The notes under the pieces: generated by a model
What the model was told of the DNA's origin: nothing
The model's database searches: none
Seen by the model: only the letters and a program-made list of their open reading frames with translations
From: Alphaproteobacteria bacterium
Lineage (GTDB): Bacteria; Pseudomonadota; Alphaproteobacteria; Geminicoccales; Geminicoccaceae
Length of the DNA stretch: 64,000 bases
Assembly: GCA_026990035.1 (NCBI GenBank)
Contig: JALSIM010000041.1
Span: forward strand, 62,001-126,000
Direction: 5' to 3'
Position numbers and translations under genes: made by a program
In this document: positions 7,865 to 16,614 of the stretch, one piece after another
How positions within the stretch are numbered: position 1 is the stretch's first letter
How the letters are laid out: each line of letters begins with the position of its first letter

Positions 7865-9307
7865 CTACATCACGACATTGGCGAACTTGACGTTCAGGTA
7901 GTCCTGAATGCCCTGCCGGCCGTTCTCCCGGCCGAAACCCGAATGCTTGACGCCGCCGAAGGGCATCTCGGTGGTCGCCGCCACATAGGTGTTGACGCCG
8001 ACGATGCCCACCTCGAGCGCGTCGATGGTACGCTGAGCGGTGTTCATCGAGCGCGTGAAGGTGTAGGCGGCGAGACCGTAGGGCAGCGCGTTCGCCCGGG
8101 CGACCACCTCGTCGAAATCCTCGAACCCGGTGACCAGGGCGATCGGTCCGAAGGGCTCCTCGCGCATCGCCCGCGCCTCGTCCGGCACCTCGTCCAACAC
8201 CGTGGGCTCGAAGAAGAAGCCGCGGTTGAGATCGGCCGGCCGGCGCCCGCCCAGGAGCAGCTTGCCGCCGTCGGCGACGGTGTCCGCCACCATCTTCTCG
8301 ACGAATTCGAGGCGTCTGCGGTTGATGAGCGGACCGACGTCGGTCTCCGGATCCAGCCCGTGGCCGAGTCTGAGCCTGCGGGTCGCCGCCACGAAATGCT
8401 CGACGAAGGCGTCCTTGATGCGGCGATGGACGAAGAAGCGGGTGGGCGAGACGCAGACCTGGCCGGCGTTGCGGCATTTGCCCACCGCGGATACCGCCGC
8501 CACCTCGGCGACGTCGACGTCCTCGTGCACGATCACCGGAGCATGGCCGCCGAGCTCCATCGACAGACGCTTGACGGTGTCGGCGGAGCGCCGGATGAGA
8601 TGCTGGCCGATCGGAATCGAGCCGGTGAAGGAGACCTTGCGGACGAGGTCCGAATCCATCACCGTCTCGGCGATCTCCTGCGGCAGGCCGGTCAGCAGAT
8701 TGAGCACACCCGGCGGTACCCCGGCCTCGACGAAACAACGGATCATTTCGGTGACCGCGCCCGTGCCCTCCTCCGCGGGACGGGCGACGACCGTACAGCC
8801 GGCCGCCAGCGCCGGCGCGATCTTGCGCGCCTGCAGCACCACCGGGAAGTTCCAGGCGGTGAAAGCGGCGACCACCCCGACCGGCTCGTGGACGACGAAG
8901 AACCGCTGTCCCGGAGCGCGGCCGGCGAGGCTCTCGCCATAGAGCCGGCGGGCCTCGTCGGCGTACCAGTCGATGCATTCGACGGTGGCCTGGATCTCGG
9001 CCCGCGCCTGGGCGATGGGCTTGCCGACCTCCAGGGTCAGGCGGCGGGCCACCTTCTCCGCCCGATCGGCGAGCAGGGTGGCCGCCTTCCTCAGAACGGC
9101 CGAGCGGTCCCAGGGCGGCACCCGGCGCCAGGCCGGCAGGGCGGCGGCCGCGGCCTCGATCGCCGCCATCGTGTCCTCGCGGCTCGCTTGGGCGATCCGG
9201 GTGACCGGTTCCTCGGTGGCCGGATCGACCACCTCCATGCGGCGCCCGTCGGCCGCCGGCCGCCATTCGCCGCCGATGAAGAGATCGCAGTGCAGCAGAT
9301 CGTCCAT
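7865..9307 (-). CDS. NAD(P)+-dependent aldehyde dehydrogenase (succinate-semialdehyde type)
   Basis: A 480-residue member of the ALDH superfamily. It shows the cofactor-binding region TAWNFPVVLQARKIAPALAAG, the catalytic glutamate in MELGGHAP, and the nucleophile cysteine in GKCRNAGQVCVSPTR. The closing PFGGVKHSGFGRENG is typical of the succinate-semialdehyde and related semialdehyde dehydrogenases. The ATG at 9305-9307 follows GGGGAG and begins the usual MDDLLHCDLFIGGEW start. It is monocistronic on the minus strand, with a long upstream region shared with the ABC operon. The exact aldehyde cannot be named from sequence. Confidence 0.88.
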   Translation of the reverse strand: MDDLLHCDLFIGGEWRPAADGRRMEVVDPATEEPVTRIAQASREDTMAAIEAAAAALPAWRRVPPWDRSAVLRKAATLLADRAEKVARRLTLEVGKPIAQARAEIQATVECIDWYADEARRLYGESLAGRAPGQRFFVVHEPVGVVAAFTAWNFPVVLQARKIAPALAAGCTVVARPAEEGTGAVTEMIRCFVEAGVPPGVLNLLTGLPQEIAETVMDSDLVRKVSFTGSIPIGQHLIRRSADTVKRLSMELGGHAPVIVHEDVDVAEVAAVSAVGKCRNAGQVCVSPTRFFVHRRIKDAFVEHFVAATRRLRLGHGLDPETDVGPLINRRRLEFVEKMVADTVADGGKLLLGGRRPADLNRGFFFEPTVLDEVPDEARAMREEPFGPIALVTGFEDFDEVVARANALPYGLAAYTFTRSMNTAQRTIDALEVGIVGVNTYVAATTEMPFGGVKHSGFGRENGRQGIQDYLNVKFANVVM

Positions 9308-9410
9308 GGTGTTGGCTCCCCCGTGACACCGACCCGGACCGGGTCCCGCCCCCCGCATAGCGCGGCGGCGGTGCGGAACCAAGCGGGAGAAGCCGTCCGG
9401 GGAGCGAACA

Positions 9411-9444
9411 GAAACCGCCGGCCCGGGGGAGGCACGGCGGTTTC
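9411..9444. repeat. 9-base perfect inverted repeat
   Basis: GAAACCGCC at 9411-9419 is the exact reverse complement of GGCGGTTTC at 9436-9444, with a 16-base spacer. It lies about 105 bases upstream of the aldehyde dehydrogenase start. It could be an operator or a leader hairpin; no T-run follows on either strand, so it is not an obvious terminator. Confidence 0.5.
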
Positions 9445-9536
9445 CTGGGGGCTTTCACGCAGGTCCGACTTGGTCCGCTGGGGGGAGGGGAGACCAAGGG
9501 GACGGCCTCTTTCTACGCCGCCCGGCGGGGGGGCGC

Positions 9537-9551
9537 TGTGATCTACGTCAC
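9537..9551. promoter_or_regulatory. CRP/FNR-like palindromic site
   Basis: TGTGA at 9537-9541 and TCAC at 9548-9551 are separated by six bases, matching the CRP consensus TGTGA-N6-TCACA except for the last base. Its centre lies about 75 bases before the start point expected from the promoter at 9586-9613, near the positions used by CRP-family activators. Confidence 0.4.
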
Positions 9552-9585
9552 CCGGGAGGCGAACGCCTCCGACATCGGGTTCCTC

Positions 9586-9613
9586 TTGTCGAACCTCGGA
9601 CGACGCCTATCTT
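9586..9613 (+). promoter_or_regulatory. Candidate sigma70-type promoter for the Gld-type ABC operon
   Basis: TTGTCG (9586-9591, 4 of 6 to TTGACA), a 16-base spacer, and TATCTT (9608-9613, 4 of 6 to TATAAT). Transcription would start near 9620, giving a leader of about 115 bases before the GTG at 9736. Inferred from sequence only. Confidence 0.4.
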
Positions 9614-9735
9614 GACGGCACGGTTTCGCCGGAAGGCGGCGCAGGTGGCCGAGGGGAGGAGCCGCGGCCGGCGACCGGAGACTCCGTGTCTCCCCCGATC
9701 ACTCGTGCGTCGGCAGCTTGTGCGGAGGAAGGGCC

Positions 9736-10677
<942 letters not shown>

Positions 10678-10706
10678 ACAGCGGCAGAAGAAGAACGGAA
10701 GAAGAC

Positions 10707-11441
10707 ATGCGCGCCATCACGACGATCATGAAAAGGGAGCTGGCCGCCTATTTCGCCACTCCGCTCGCCTATCTCTTCATCCTCCTCTTCCTCGCGTTGG
10801 CCGGCGGTTTCACCTTTTACATCGGCGGCTTCTTCGAGCGCGGCCAGGCCGATCTCGAATCCTTCTTCCTGTTCCATCCCTGGCTCTATCTCTTCCTGAT
10901 GCCGGCGCTGGCGATGCGCCTCTGGGCCGAGGAACGCCGCAGCGGCACCATCGAGCTCCTGATGACCCTGCCGGTGACCATGACCCGGGTGGTGGTGGCC
11001 AAGTTCCTCGCCGCCTGGCTGTTCGCCGGCATCGCTCTCGCCCTCACCTTCCCGGTCTGGATCACCGTGAATTATCTGGGAGAGCCGGACAACGGCGTCA
11101 TTCTCGCCGGCTATCTCGGAAGCTGGGTGATGGCCGGGGCGTTCCTCGCCATCGGCGCCGCCATGTCGGCGCTGACCAAGAACCAGGTGATCGCCTTCGT
11201 GCTGGCGGCCGCGGCCTGCTTCTTCTTCGTCATGACGGGCGTCGATCTGGTGGTCTCGCCGCTGCGGGCGATCGCCCCGCCCCAGCTCGTCGAGATCGTC
11301 GCCTCCTTCAGCTTCGTCAGCCATTTCACCCAGCTCACCAAAGGGGTGGTGAGCCTGTCCACGATCCTCTTCTTCGGCTCCGTGATCGTGGTCTCGCTGG
11401 TGATCAACGCGCTCCTGGCCGAGCTCAAGAAAGCTTCGTGA
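10707..11441 (+). CDS. ABC transporter permease, GldF-like
   Basis: A 244-residue permease with six hydrophobic segments and the ABC-2 motif region LWAEERRSGTIELLMTLP, typical of GldF/NosY-type subunits. It starts at the ATG 29 bases after the ATPase stop and ends four bases before the GldG-like gene. In Bacteroidetes GldAFG is linked to gliding. In proteobacteria the same trio occurs without gliding, and its cargo is not established. Confidence 0.85.
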   Translation: MRAITTIMKRELAAYFATPLAYLFILLFLALAGGFTFYIGGFFERGQADLESFFLFHPWLYLFLMPALAMRLWAEERRSGTIELLMTLPVTMTRVVVAKFLAAWLFAGIALALTFPVWITVNYLGEPDNGVILAGYLGSWVMAGAFLAIGAAMSALTKNQVIAFVLAAAACFFFVMTGVDLVVSPLRAIAPPQLVEIVASFSFVSHFTQLTKGVVSLSTILFFGSVIVVSLVINALLAELKKAS

Positions 11442-11445
11442 GGGA

Positions 11446-13329
11446 ATGGCGCCCATGTCCGGAAAATCCTTCGACCGACGCGGTCTCGCCATCGCCGGCG
11501 TGGCGCTGGCGCTGGTCCTCCTGTTCTCGCTCAACACCTTCGGCGCGCTGGTGCTGCGACCGCTCAGGATCGATCTCACCGCGGACGAGCAATTCACCCT
11601 CTCGGAAGGTACTCTGAAGCTGCTCGGCGAACTCGAGGAACCGGTCGAGCTCCGCCTCTACGTTTCCTCCGGCATCCGCGAGGCCAACCCCTTCCTGGCC
11701 TCCTACGCCGATCGGGTACACGATCTCCTGAAGGCTTACGCCGAGGCCGCGAACGGCAGGATCTCCGTCCGCTACATCGATCCCGAACCCTTCTCGGAGG
11801 AAGAGGATCGGGCGGTCGGCTTCGGCCTCCAGCCGATCAGCCTGGGTGACGGCACCACCGGCTACTTCGGCATCGCCGGCACCAACAGCACCGACGACGC
11901 CGACGTCATCGCCGTCCTCTCCCCGGAGCGGGAGCGTTTCCTCGAATTCGATCTCACGCGGCTGGTCTACAATCTGGCCTACCCCGACAAGCCGGTCGTC
12001 GGCCTCGTCACCGGCCTGCCGATGAACGGCGACCCGGCCCTGCAGTACAAGCCCTGGCAGGTCTACAGTCAGCTCGCCCAGCAGTTCGACATCCGCTACC
12101 TCGGCGGCGAGATCGGCAGCTTCGACGAGGACATGGAGCTGTTGCTGGTGGCCCATCCGAAGGGCCTTTCGGAGCGGACCCTCTATGCCATCGACCAGTT
12201 CGTGCTGGGCGGCGGCAAACTCCTGGTCTTCGTCGATCCCCACTCCGAGGCGGCGGCGCTGCGCCAGCAGAGACCGGGCATGGAGCCGACCTCTTCCGAC
12301 CTTGCCGAGCTGTTCGACGCCTGGGGCATCGCCTTCGACGAAAACAGGGTGGTGGCGGACCCGAGCGCCGCCCGTCAGGTCCAGTTCCCGAGCGGTCAGC
12401 GCCAGCAGATCGTCGATTATCTGGCCTGGCTGTCGCTGGATCCCTCGCATCTCAATCCGGACCAGCCGATCACCGCCGAACTGCAGCGGGTCAATCTGGC
12501 TTCGGCCGGGTTCATCGAGAAAAAGGAAGGGGCGGAGGTCGAGCTCGTGCCGCTCCTGATCTCCTCGCCACAGGCGCAGGCGATCGACGCCGAGGAGGTG
12601 CGCCTCTTTCCCGATCCGCTGAAGCTGATCGGGGACTACGAGCCCGGTGACGAGGCTCTCTACATGGCGGCGGTGGTCACCGGTCGCTTCGAATCCGCCT
12701 TCCCGGACGGGCCTCCCGAAGGAGCCGAGACTACCGCCGAACATCGCCGCGAGGCGGCGGAACCGGTGAGCGTGATCGTCGTCGCCGACACCGATCTGCT
12801 CGACGACCGGAGCTGGCTCGCGCGGCAGAACCTGCTCGGCCAGGAAGTAACCCTGCCGCTCGCCAGCAACGCCGATTTCGTGGCCAACGCCCTCGACTTC
12901 CTGGCCGGCAGCGAGGTGCTGATGGCGCTCCGCGGGCGGGATGTGGCGCTGCGGCCGTTCACCCGGATCATCGCCATCCGCCGTGAGGCCGAACAGCGCT
13001 ACCGGGCCAAGGAGCAGGAGCTTCTCGACCGCCTCTCCGAGCTCGAGGACAAGCTCCGCAAGCTCCAGGTCTCGGACGACGGGGGTGCTGCCGTGCTGAG
13101 CGAAGCCCAGCAGCAGGAGATCGAGAACTTCCGCAGCCAGCTCCTCGAGACCCGTGCCGAACTGCGGGAGGTGCAGCGCGCGTTGCGCAGCGATATCGAG
13201 AATCTCAAGGCGCGCATCCGCTTCGCCAATATCGGCGCGGTGCCGCTGCTGGTCGGGCTGGTGGCCATCGGGCTCGCGCTCGTGCGCCGTGCGCGTTACC
13301 GGCGCAAGGTCACGACGACGACCGCCTGA
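11446..13329 (+). CDS. GldG-family protein (ABC-type, auxiliary extracytoplasmic subunit)
   Basis: A 627-residue protein with an N-terminal membrane anchor (about residues 14-35) followed by the GldG signature LRIDLTADEQFTLSEGTLKLL. A large periplasmic region then carries a ThuA/glutamine-amidotransferase-like part (about 180-330). A charged coiled coil occupies about 510-590 (RAKEQELLDRLSELEDKLRK and beyond), and a C-terminal membrane helix ends in a basic tail. It sits between the permease and the DUF4340 gene in one operon. The two anchors with a coiled coil would let it span or sense the periplasm as part of the ABC complex. A role beyond this is unknown. Confidence 0.83.
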   Translation: MAPMSGKSFDRRGLAIAGVALALVLLFSLNTFGALVLRPLRIDLTADEQFTLSEGTLKLLGELEEPVELRLYVSSGIREANPFLASYADRVHDLLKAYAEAANGRISVRYIDPEPFSEEEDRAVGFGLQPISLGDGTTGYFGIAGTNSTDDADVIAVLSPERERFLEFDLTRLVYNLAYPDKPVVGLVTGLPMNGDPALQYKPWQVYSQLAQQFDIRYLGGEIGSFDEDMELLLVAHPKGLSERTLYAIDQFVLGGGKLLVFVDPHSEAAALRQQRPGMEPTSSDLAELFDAWGIAFDENRVVADPSAARQVQFPSGQRQQIVDYLAWLSLDPSHLNPDQPITAELQRVNLASAGFIEKKEGAEVELVPLLISSPQAQAIDAEEVRLFPDPLKLIGDYEPGDEALYMAAVVTGRFESAFPDGPPEGAETTAEHRREAAEPVSVIVVADTDLLDDRSWLARQNLLGQEVTLPLASNADFVANALDFLAGSEVLMALRGRDVALRPFTRIIAIRREAEQRYRAKEQELLDRLSELEDKLRKLQVSDDGGAAVLSEAQQQEIENFRSQLLETRAELREVQRALRSDIENLKARIRFANIGAVPLLVGLVAIGLALVRRARYRRKVTTTTA

Positions 13330-13355
13330 AGGCCGCCGGGAAAGGAGGTCCTCTC

Positions 13356-14468
13356 ATGTCACCCAAGGGTTTCCTGGCTCTCGTTCTGGCCACCATCGTC
13401 AGCCTCGGCCTCGCCGCCTACGCGGTCGCCAACCGCGATCTGCCGGTGGCCCGGACCCGGCTGGACACGCCCTTCCTGCCCGATCTCGCGGGGCGGGTCG
13501 CGGATGTCGCGCGGATCACCGTGCGTACCGCCGACACCAGCATGACCGCGCGCCGGACGGAGGAGGGATGGGTGCTCGAGGAGAAGGGCGATTATCCGGT
13601 CGAGCTCGACAACGTGCGCGAACTCGTCCTCGGCCTCGCCCAGATGCGCCTCGTCGAGCCGAAGACCCGCGATCCCGAACGTCTCGCCCGGCTGGAGCTG
13701 GAGCCGGTGGATTCCGAAGGCGCGAAGTCGCGGGAGATCATCCTCGCGGACGCGGCCGGCACGATCCTCGCCGAGGTGGTGGTCGGCAAGCGCAAGTTCA
13801 GTCTCTACGGGCCGGGCAAATCCGGCAGCTACGTACGTCGCGCCGACGAGGACCAGGCCTGGCTCGCCGATCGGGCCCTCGATGTTCCCGAGGAACCCCT
13901 CGACTGGTTCGATCGCACCATCCTGAGCCTGCCGCGCGACGAGGTGGCGGAGGTGGTGCTGCGACCCGGCACCGCCGAGGAAGTGCGGATCGAACGCACC
14001 GGCGCCGAGAGTGACGCCTTCGCCCTCGCCACCGTGCCCGCGGGCCGGGAGCCGGACGCCTCCAAGCCGCCGATGCTGGCCGGCACCCTCGGCAGCATCA
14101 CCATGCTGGATCTTGCCGCGGCCGAGGAAAGGCCGCTGCCGGAGGATGCCGCCGTGGCCCGTTTCACGAGTTTCGACGGGCTCCGGATCGAGGCCCGGAT
14201 CGGCGTCTTCGGCGAGGAGGAGGATGCCGACTACTGGATCGCCTTCACCGCTTCCGAGGTGGCCCCGCGCGAGCGCCCGGCGGGGGGCGAAGATGCCGAT
14301 CCGGCCGGAGAAGCGGTCACCGAGGAGGGGCGCGAGCCCGTAGCGGCCCGGGTGGCCGCCCTGCAGAAACGGCTCGAGGGCCGGGTTTTCGAGGTCTCGC
14401 CCTATCTCGCCAAGCGTCTGCTGTGGCGGGTGGAGGATCTGCTGAAGGAGCCCGAATCCGCTTCCTGA
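13356..14468 (+). CDS. DUF4340 domain protein
   Basis: A 370-residue protein with an N-terminal hydrophobic segment (about 5-24, FLALVLATIVSLGLAAYAVA), so it is membrane-anchored or secreted. Repeated beta-rich DUF4340 units follow: WVLEEKGDYPVELDNVRELV and KFSLYGPGKSGSYVRR are typical. It ends in an acidic linker and a helix. AAAGGAGG lies just before the ATG. It is the last gene of the GldAFG-like operon; GldG and DUF4340 genes commonly travel together, so the protein is likely an accessory periplasmic part of that transporter. No enzymatic motif is visible. Confidence 0.8.
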   Translation: MSPKGFLALVLATIVSLGLAAYAVANRDLPVARTRLDTPFLPDLAGRVADVARITVRTADTSMTARRTEEGWVLEEKGDYPVELDNVRELVLGLAQMRLVEPKTRDPERLARLELEPVDSEGAKSREIILADAAGTILAEVVVGKRKFSLYGPGKSGSYVRRADEDQAWLADRALDVPEEPLDWFDRTILSLPRDEVAEVVLRPGTAEEVRIERTGAESDAFALATVPAGREPDASKPPMLAGTLGSITMLDLAAAEERPLPEDAAVARFTSFDGLRIEARIGVFGEEEDADYWIAFTASEVAPRERPAGGEDADPAGEAVTEEGREPVAARVAALQKRLEGRVFEVSPYLAKRLLWRVEDLLKEPESAS

Positions 14469-14496
14469 TCCCTCCCCGCCGCCTGCCTCCGCCGCC

Positions 14497-15510
14497 TCAC
14501 CCGGCGAACCGCGGGCGGCGTCCTTCCACCGGATACTGCGGGTCGTTGTAGCCGTGGGTGGAGGGATGGCCGACAGGGACCAGGCCGTCGACGAAGGCCT
14601 CGTCCTCGGCGGTGAAACGGTAGTCCACGGCGCCCAGATAGTCGCGCAGCTGCGCTTCCGTGCGCGGGCCGATCACCGGCGCGGTGACGATGCGGTTGGC
14701 GAGCAGCCAGGCGACCGCGAACTGGCTCGGGGTGATCCCGCGGGCGGCGGCATGTTCCTCGATCTTGCGCGCGATCACGAGGCTTTCGCGACGCCATTCG
14801 GTCTCCAGCATGCGCCTGTCGCCGCGGCCCGCACGGCTGTCCGGCGGCGGCGGGGCTTCGGGGCTGTATTTGCCGCTCAGCACACCGCGGGCGATGGGGC
14901 TGTAGGGTACCACCCCGAGCCCGTAGAAGGCGCTGCAGGGCAGCAGTTCCACCTCGGGCTGGCGGTTGAGGAGATTGTAGTAGGGCTGCAGCACCACCGG
15001 CCGCGGCATGCCGATCCGGTCACACAGCCGGATGATCTCGGCGATCCGCCAGGAGCGGAAATTGGACAGGCCGAAATAGCGGATCCTGCCGCTGCGCAGG
15101 AGATCGGCGACGGCGCTCAGGGTTTCCTCGAGCGGCGTCGAAGGGTCCTCGCGATGCAGATAGTAGATGTCGATCCAATCGGTGCCGAGGCGGGCGAGAC
15201 TGGCGTCGCAGGCGGCGAGGACCCAGCGTCGGGAAAGCCCCCGCATGTTCGGGCTCTCGCCCATCGCGTTGCCGACCTTGGTGGCGAGAATCCAGCGTGA
15301 GCGCTCGGCGGCGATGGCCCGACCGACGATCTCCTCGGAACGCCCGTCGTTGTAGACGTCGGCGGTGTCGATGAAATCGATCCCGGCCTCCGCGGCGACG
15401 GCCATGATGCGTCGGGCTTCGGTCTCCTCCGTCCGTCCCCCGAACATCATGGTGCCGAGGCAGAGGGGGCCGACCCACAGCCCCGAATTTCCCAACCGAA
15501 CCCGTTCCAC
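14497..15510 (-). CDS. Aldo/keto reductase
   Basis: A 337-residue NADPH-dependent TIM-barrel oxidoreductase. The catalytic tetrad can be read as Asp and Tyr in DTADVYNDGRSE, Lys in LATKVGN and His in YYLHREDPSTP. The C-terminal GPRTEAQLRDYL binds the cofactor. It resembles the AKR11/AKR12 group (YajO, IolS, TAS-like). The start is a GTG behind a strong GGAGGGAGGATC site. It lies 48 bases after a 6-phosphogluconate-dehydrogenase-like gene on the same strand and may be cotranscribed. The substrate is unknown. Confidence 0.86.
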   Translation of the reverse strand: MERVRLGNSGLWVGPLCLGTMMFGGRTEETEARRIMAVAAEAGIDFIDTADVYNDGRSEEIVGRAIAAERSRWILATKVGNAMGESPNMRGLSRRWVLAACDASLARLGTDWIDIYYLHREDPSTPLEETLSAVADLLRSGRIRYFGLSNFRSWRIAEIIRLCDRIGMPRPVVLQPYYNLLNRQPEVELLPCSAFYGLGVVPYSPIARGVLSGKYSPEAPPPPDSRAGRGDRRMLETEWRRESLVIARKIEEHAAARGITPSQFAVAWLLANRIVTAPVIGPRTEAQLRDYLGAVDYRFTAEDEAFVDGLVPVGHPSTHGYNDPQYPVEGRRPRFAG

Positions 15511-15558
15511 GATCCTCCCTCCTTCTCCGGATCCGCCCGCCGGAGCCTCCGTCGCCGC

Positions 15559-16350
15559 TCAGAGGATGTCCTCGGGCAGGACGAACCCCCCGAGACGCGG
15601 TGCGGGCGGCTCGGAACTGTGCTCGTCGAGCCGTTCGGCCAGACGCAGCATCACCGCCTGGGCGAGCAGGGGAACCGTGGCCTCGAGCCGCACCGCATCG
15701 TCGAGAAGCCAGCAGTCGCGCGGGGCGGGCGGCATGTTCTCGAACGGCCAGAGCCGGCGTGCCGCCTCGAGGTCGGCATCGCCCGGCCAGGCCTCCATGA
15801 GCTGGACCGCCTCGCTGTGCGCCTGGGCCACGGCGGTGGCCACACCGTCGGCGACCATCCGCGCATAGTGGGCGGCACCGGCGGATCCGAACGCCAGGGC
15901 CCGGCCCGGTGCGACCAGCTCGCGCAGCACCGGAAGGGCGAGTTCGACCCCCTCTCCGTCCCCGCTCACCAGCAGGACCGCCGCCTCACCTTCGCCGAAC
16001 CGGGCGGCATCGACGAAATAGAGTGCCCGGTGCCGCATGCGCCGGTAGCGTCGGAGGGTGTCGCACCACCAGCTCCCGCCGGGGTCGATCACCACGTCGC
16101 CCGGCTCCATGACCTGCGAACCCTCGTCGATCACGGCGTCGATCCCGGCCCCGAGCGGCAGGTCCAGGAGATAGCGACGTGGCGGTTCCATCGCCTCGAG
16201 AACATCCGTCCATTGCCGCAAGAGCCGGTGTCCCCGCGCCACGAGCGCCTCTCTTTCGGCGCGCGTGCCGGCATAGGTGACAATCTCGAGACCGGCCTCC
16301 GCGGCCCGGTCCGCAGCGCCGGTGGCATCGCCGATGATCGCCAGTTTCAC
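15559..16350 (-). CDS. 6-phosphogluconate-dehydrogenase-like protein with altered catalytic residues
   Basis: About 263 residues that align by eye to the short bacterial Gnd/beta-hydroxyacid dehydrogenase family: VVIDPGGSWWCDTLRR, ALYFVDAARFGEGEAAVLLVSGD, and AAHYARMVADGVATAVAQAHSEA. In family members the last block reads roughly HFVKMVHNGIEYG, with a catalytic Lys and Asn. Here they are Arg and Asp. The N-terminal nucleotide loop is IIGDATGAADRA rather than GLGRMG, so NAD(P) binding is doubtful. I prefer the GTG at 16348-16350, preceded by GAGGAGG and matching the family start; an ATG 15 codons upstream is possible. It is probably a pseudo-enzyme, or one with new specificity. Confidence 0.6.
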   Translation of the reverse strand: MKLAIIGDATGAADRAAEAGLEIVTYAGTRAEREALVARGHRLLRQWTDVLEAMEPPRRYLLDLPLGAGIDAVIDEGSQVMEPGDVVIDPGGSWWCDTLRRYRRMRHRALYFVDAARFGEGEAAVLLVSGDGEGVELALPVLRELVAPGRALAFGSAGAAHYARMVADGVATAVAQAHSEAVQLMEAWPGDADLEAARRLWPFENMPPAPRDCWLLDDAVRLEATVPLLAQAVMLRLAERLDEHSSEPPAPRLGGFVLPEDIL

Positions 16351-16614
16351 CACCGCCTCCTCGCCAGTTGCGGCATCCCCCGATCCTGCCGTCACGTCTC
16401 CGCTGCGCCCCCCCGCGATCTTGGCCCCTTCACCGTTCGTCGCGACAGCCGGGTGCGGCGGTTTGCCGCCTCCGGAGAGCCGCAGGGGACCCGCTGCCGG
16501 GGGGGAGGAAAACCGCGCAGTAATAAGTCCTTAAGAAATGGGGTCTAGGGTGCCTCCCGGAACCCGACGGCCTTCGGGCCTTCCCGCTACGCCTCCAGCC
16601 CAAAGAGAACACCG

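Larger units (their letters stand above)
9308..9735. other. 428-base intergenic control region
   Basis: A divergent region between the aldehyde dehydrogenase and the Gld-type ABC operon. It holds no convincing gene. I see a 9-base inverted repeat (9411-9419/9436-9444), a CRP/FNR-like site (9537-9551) and a plausible promoter pointing right (9586-9613). The rest is unremarkable GC-rich DNA. Confidence 0.6.
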
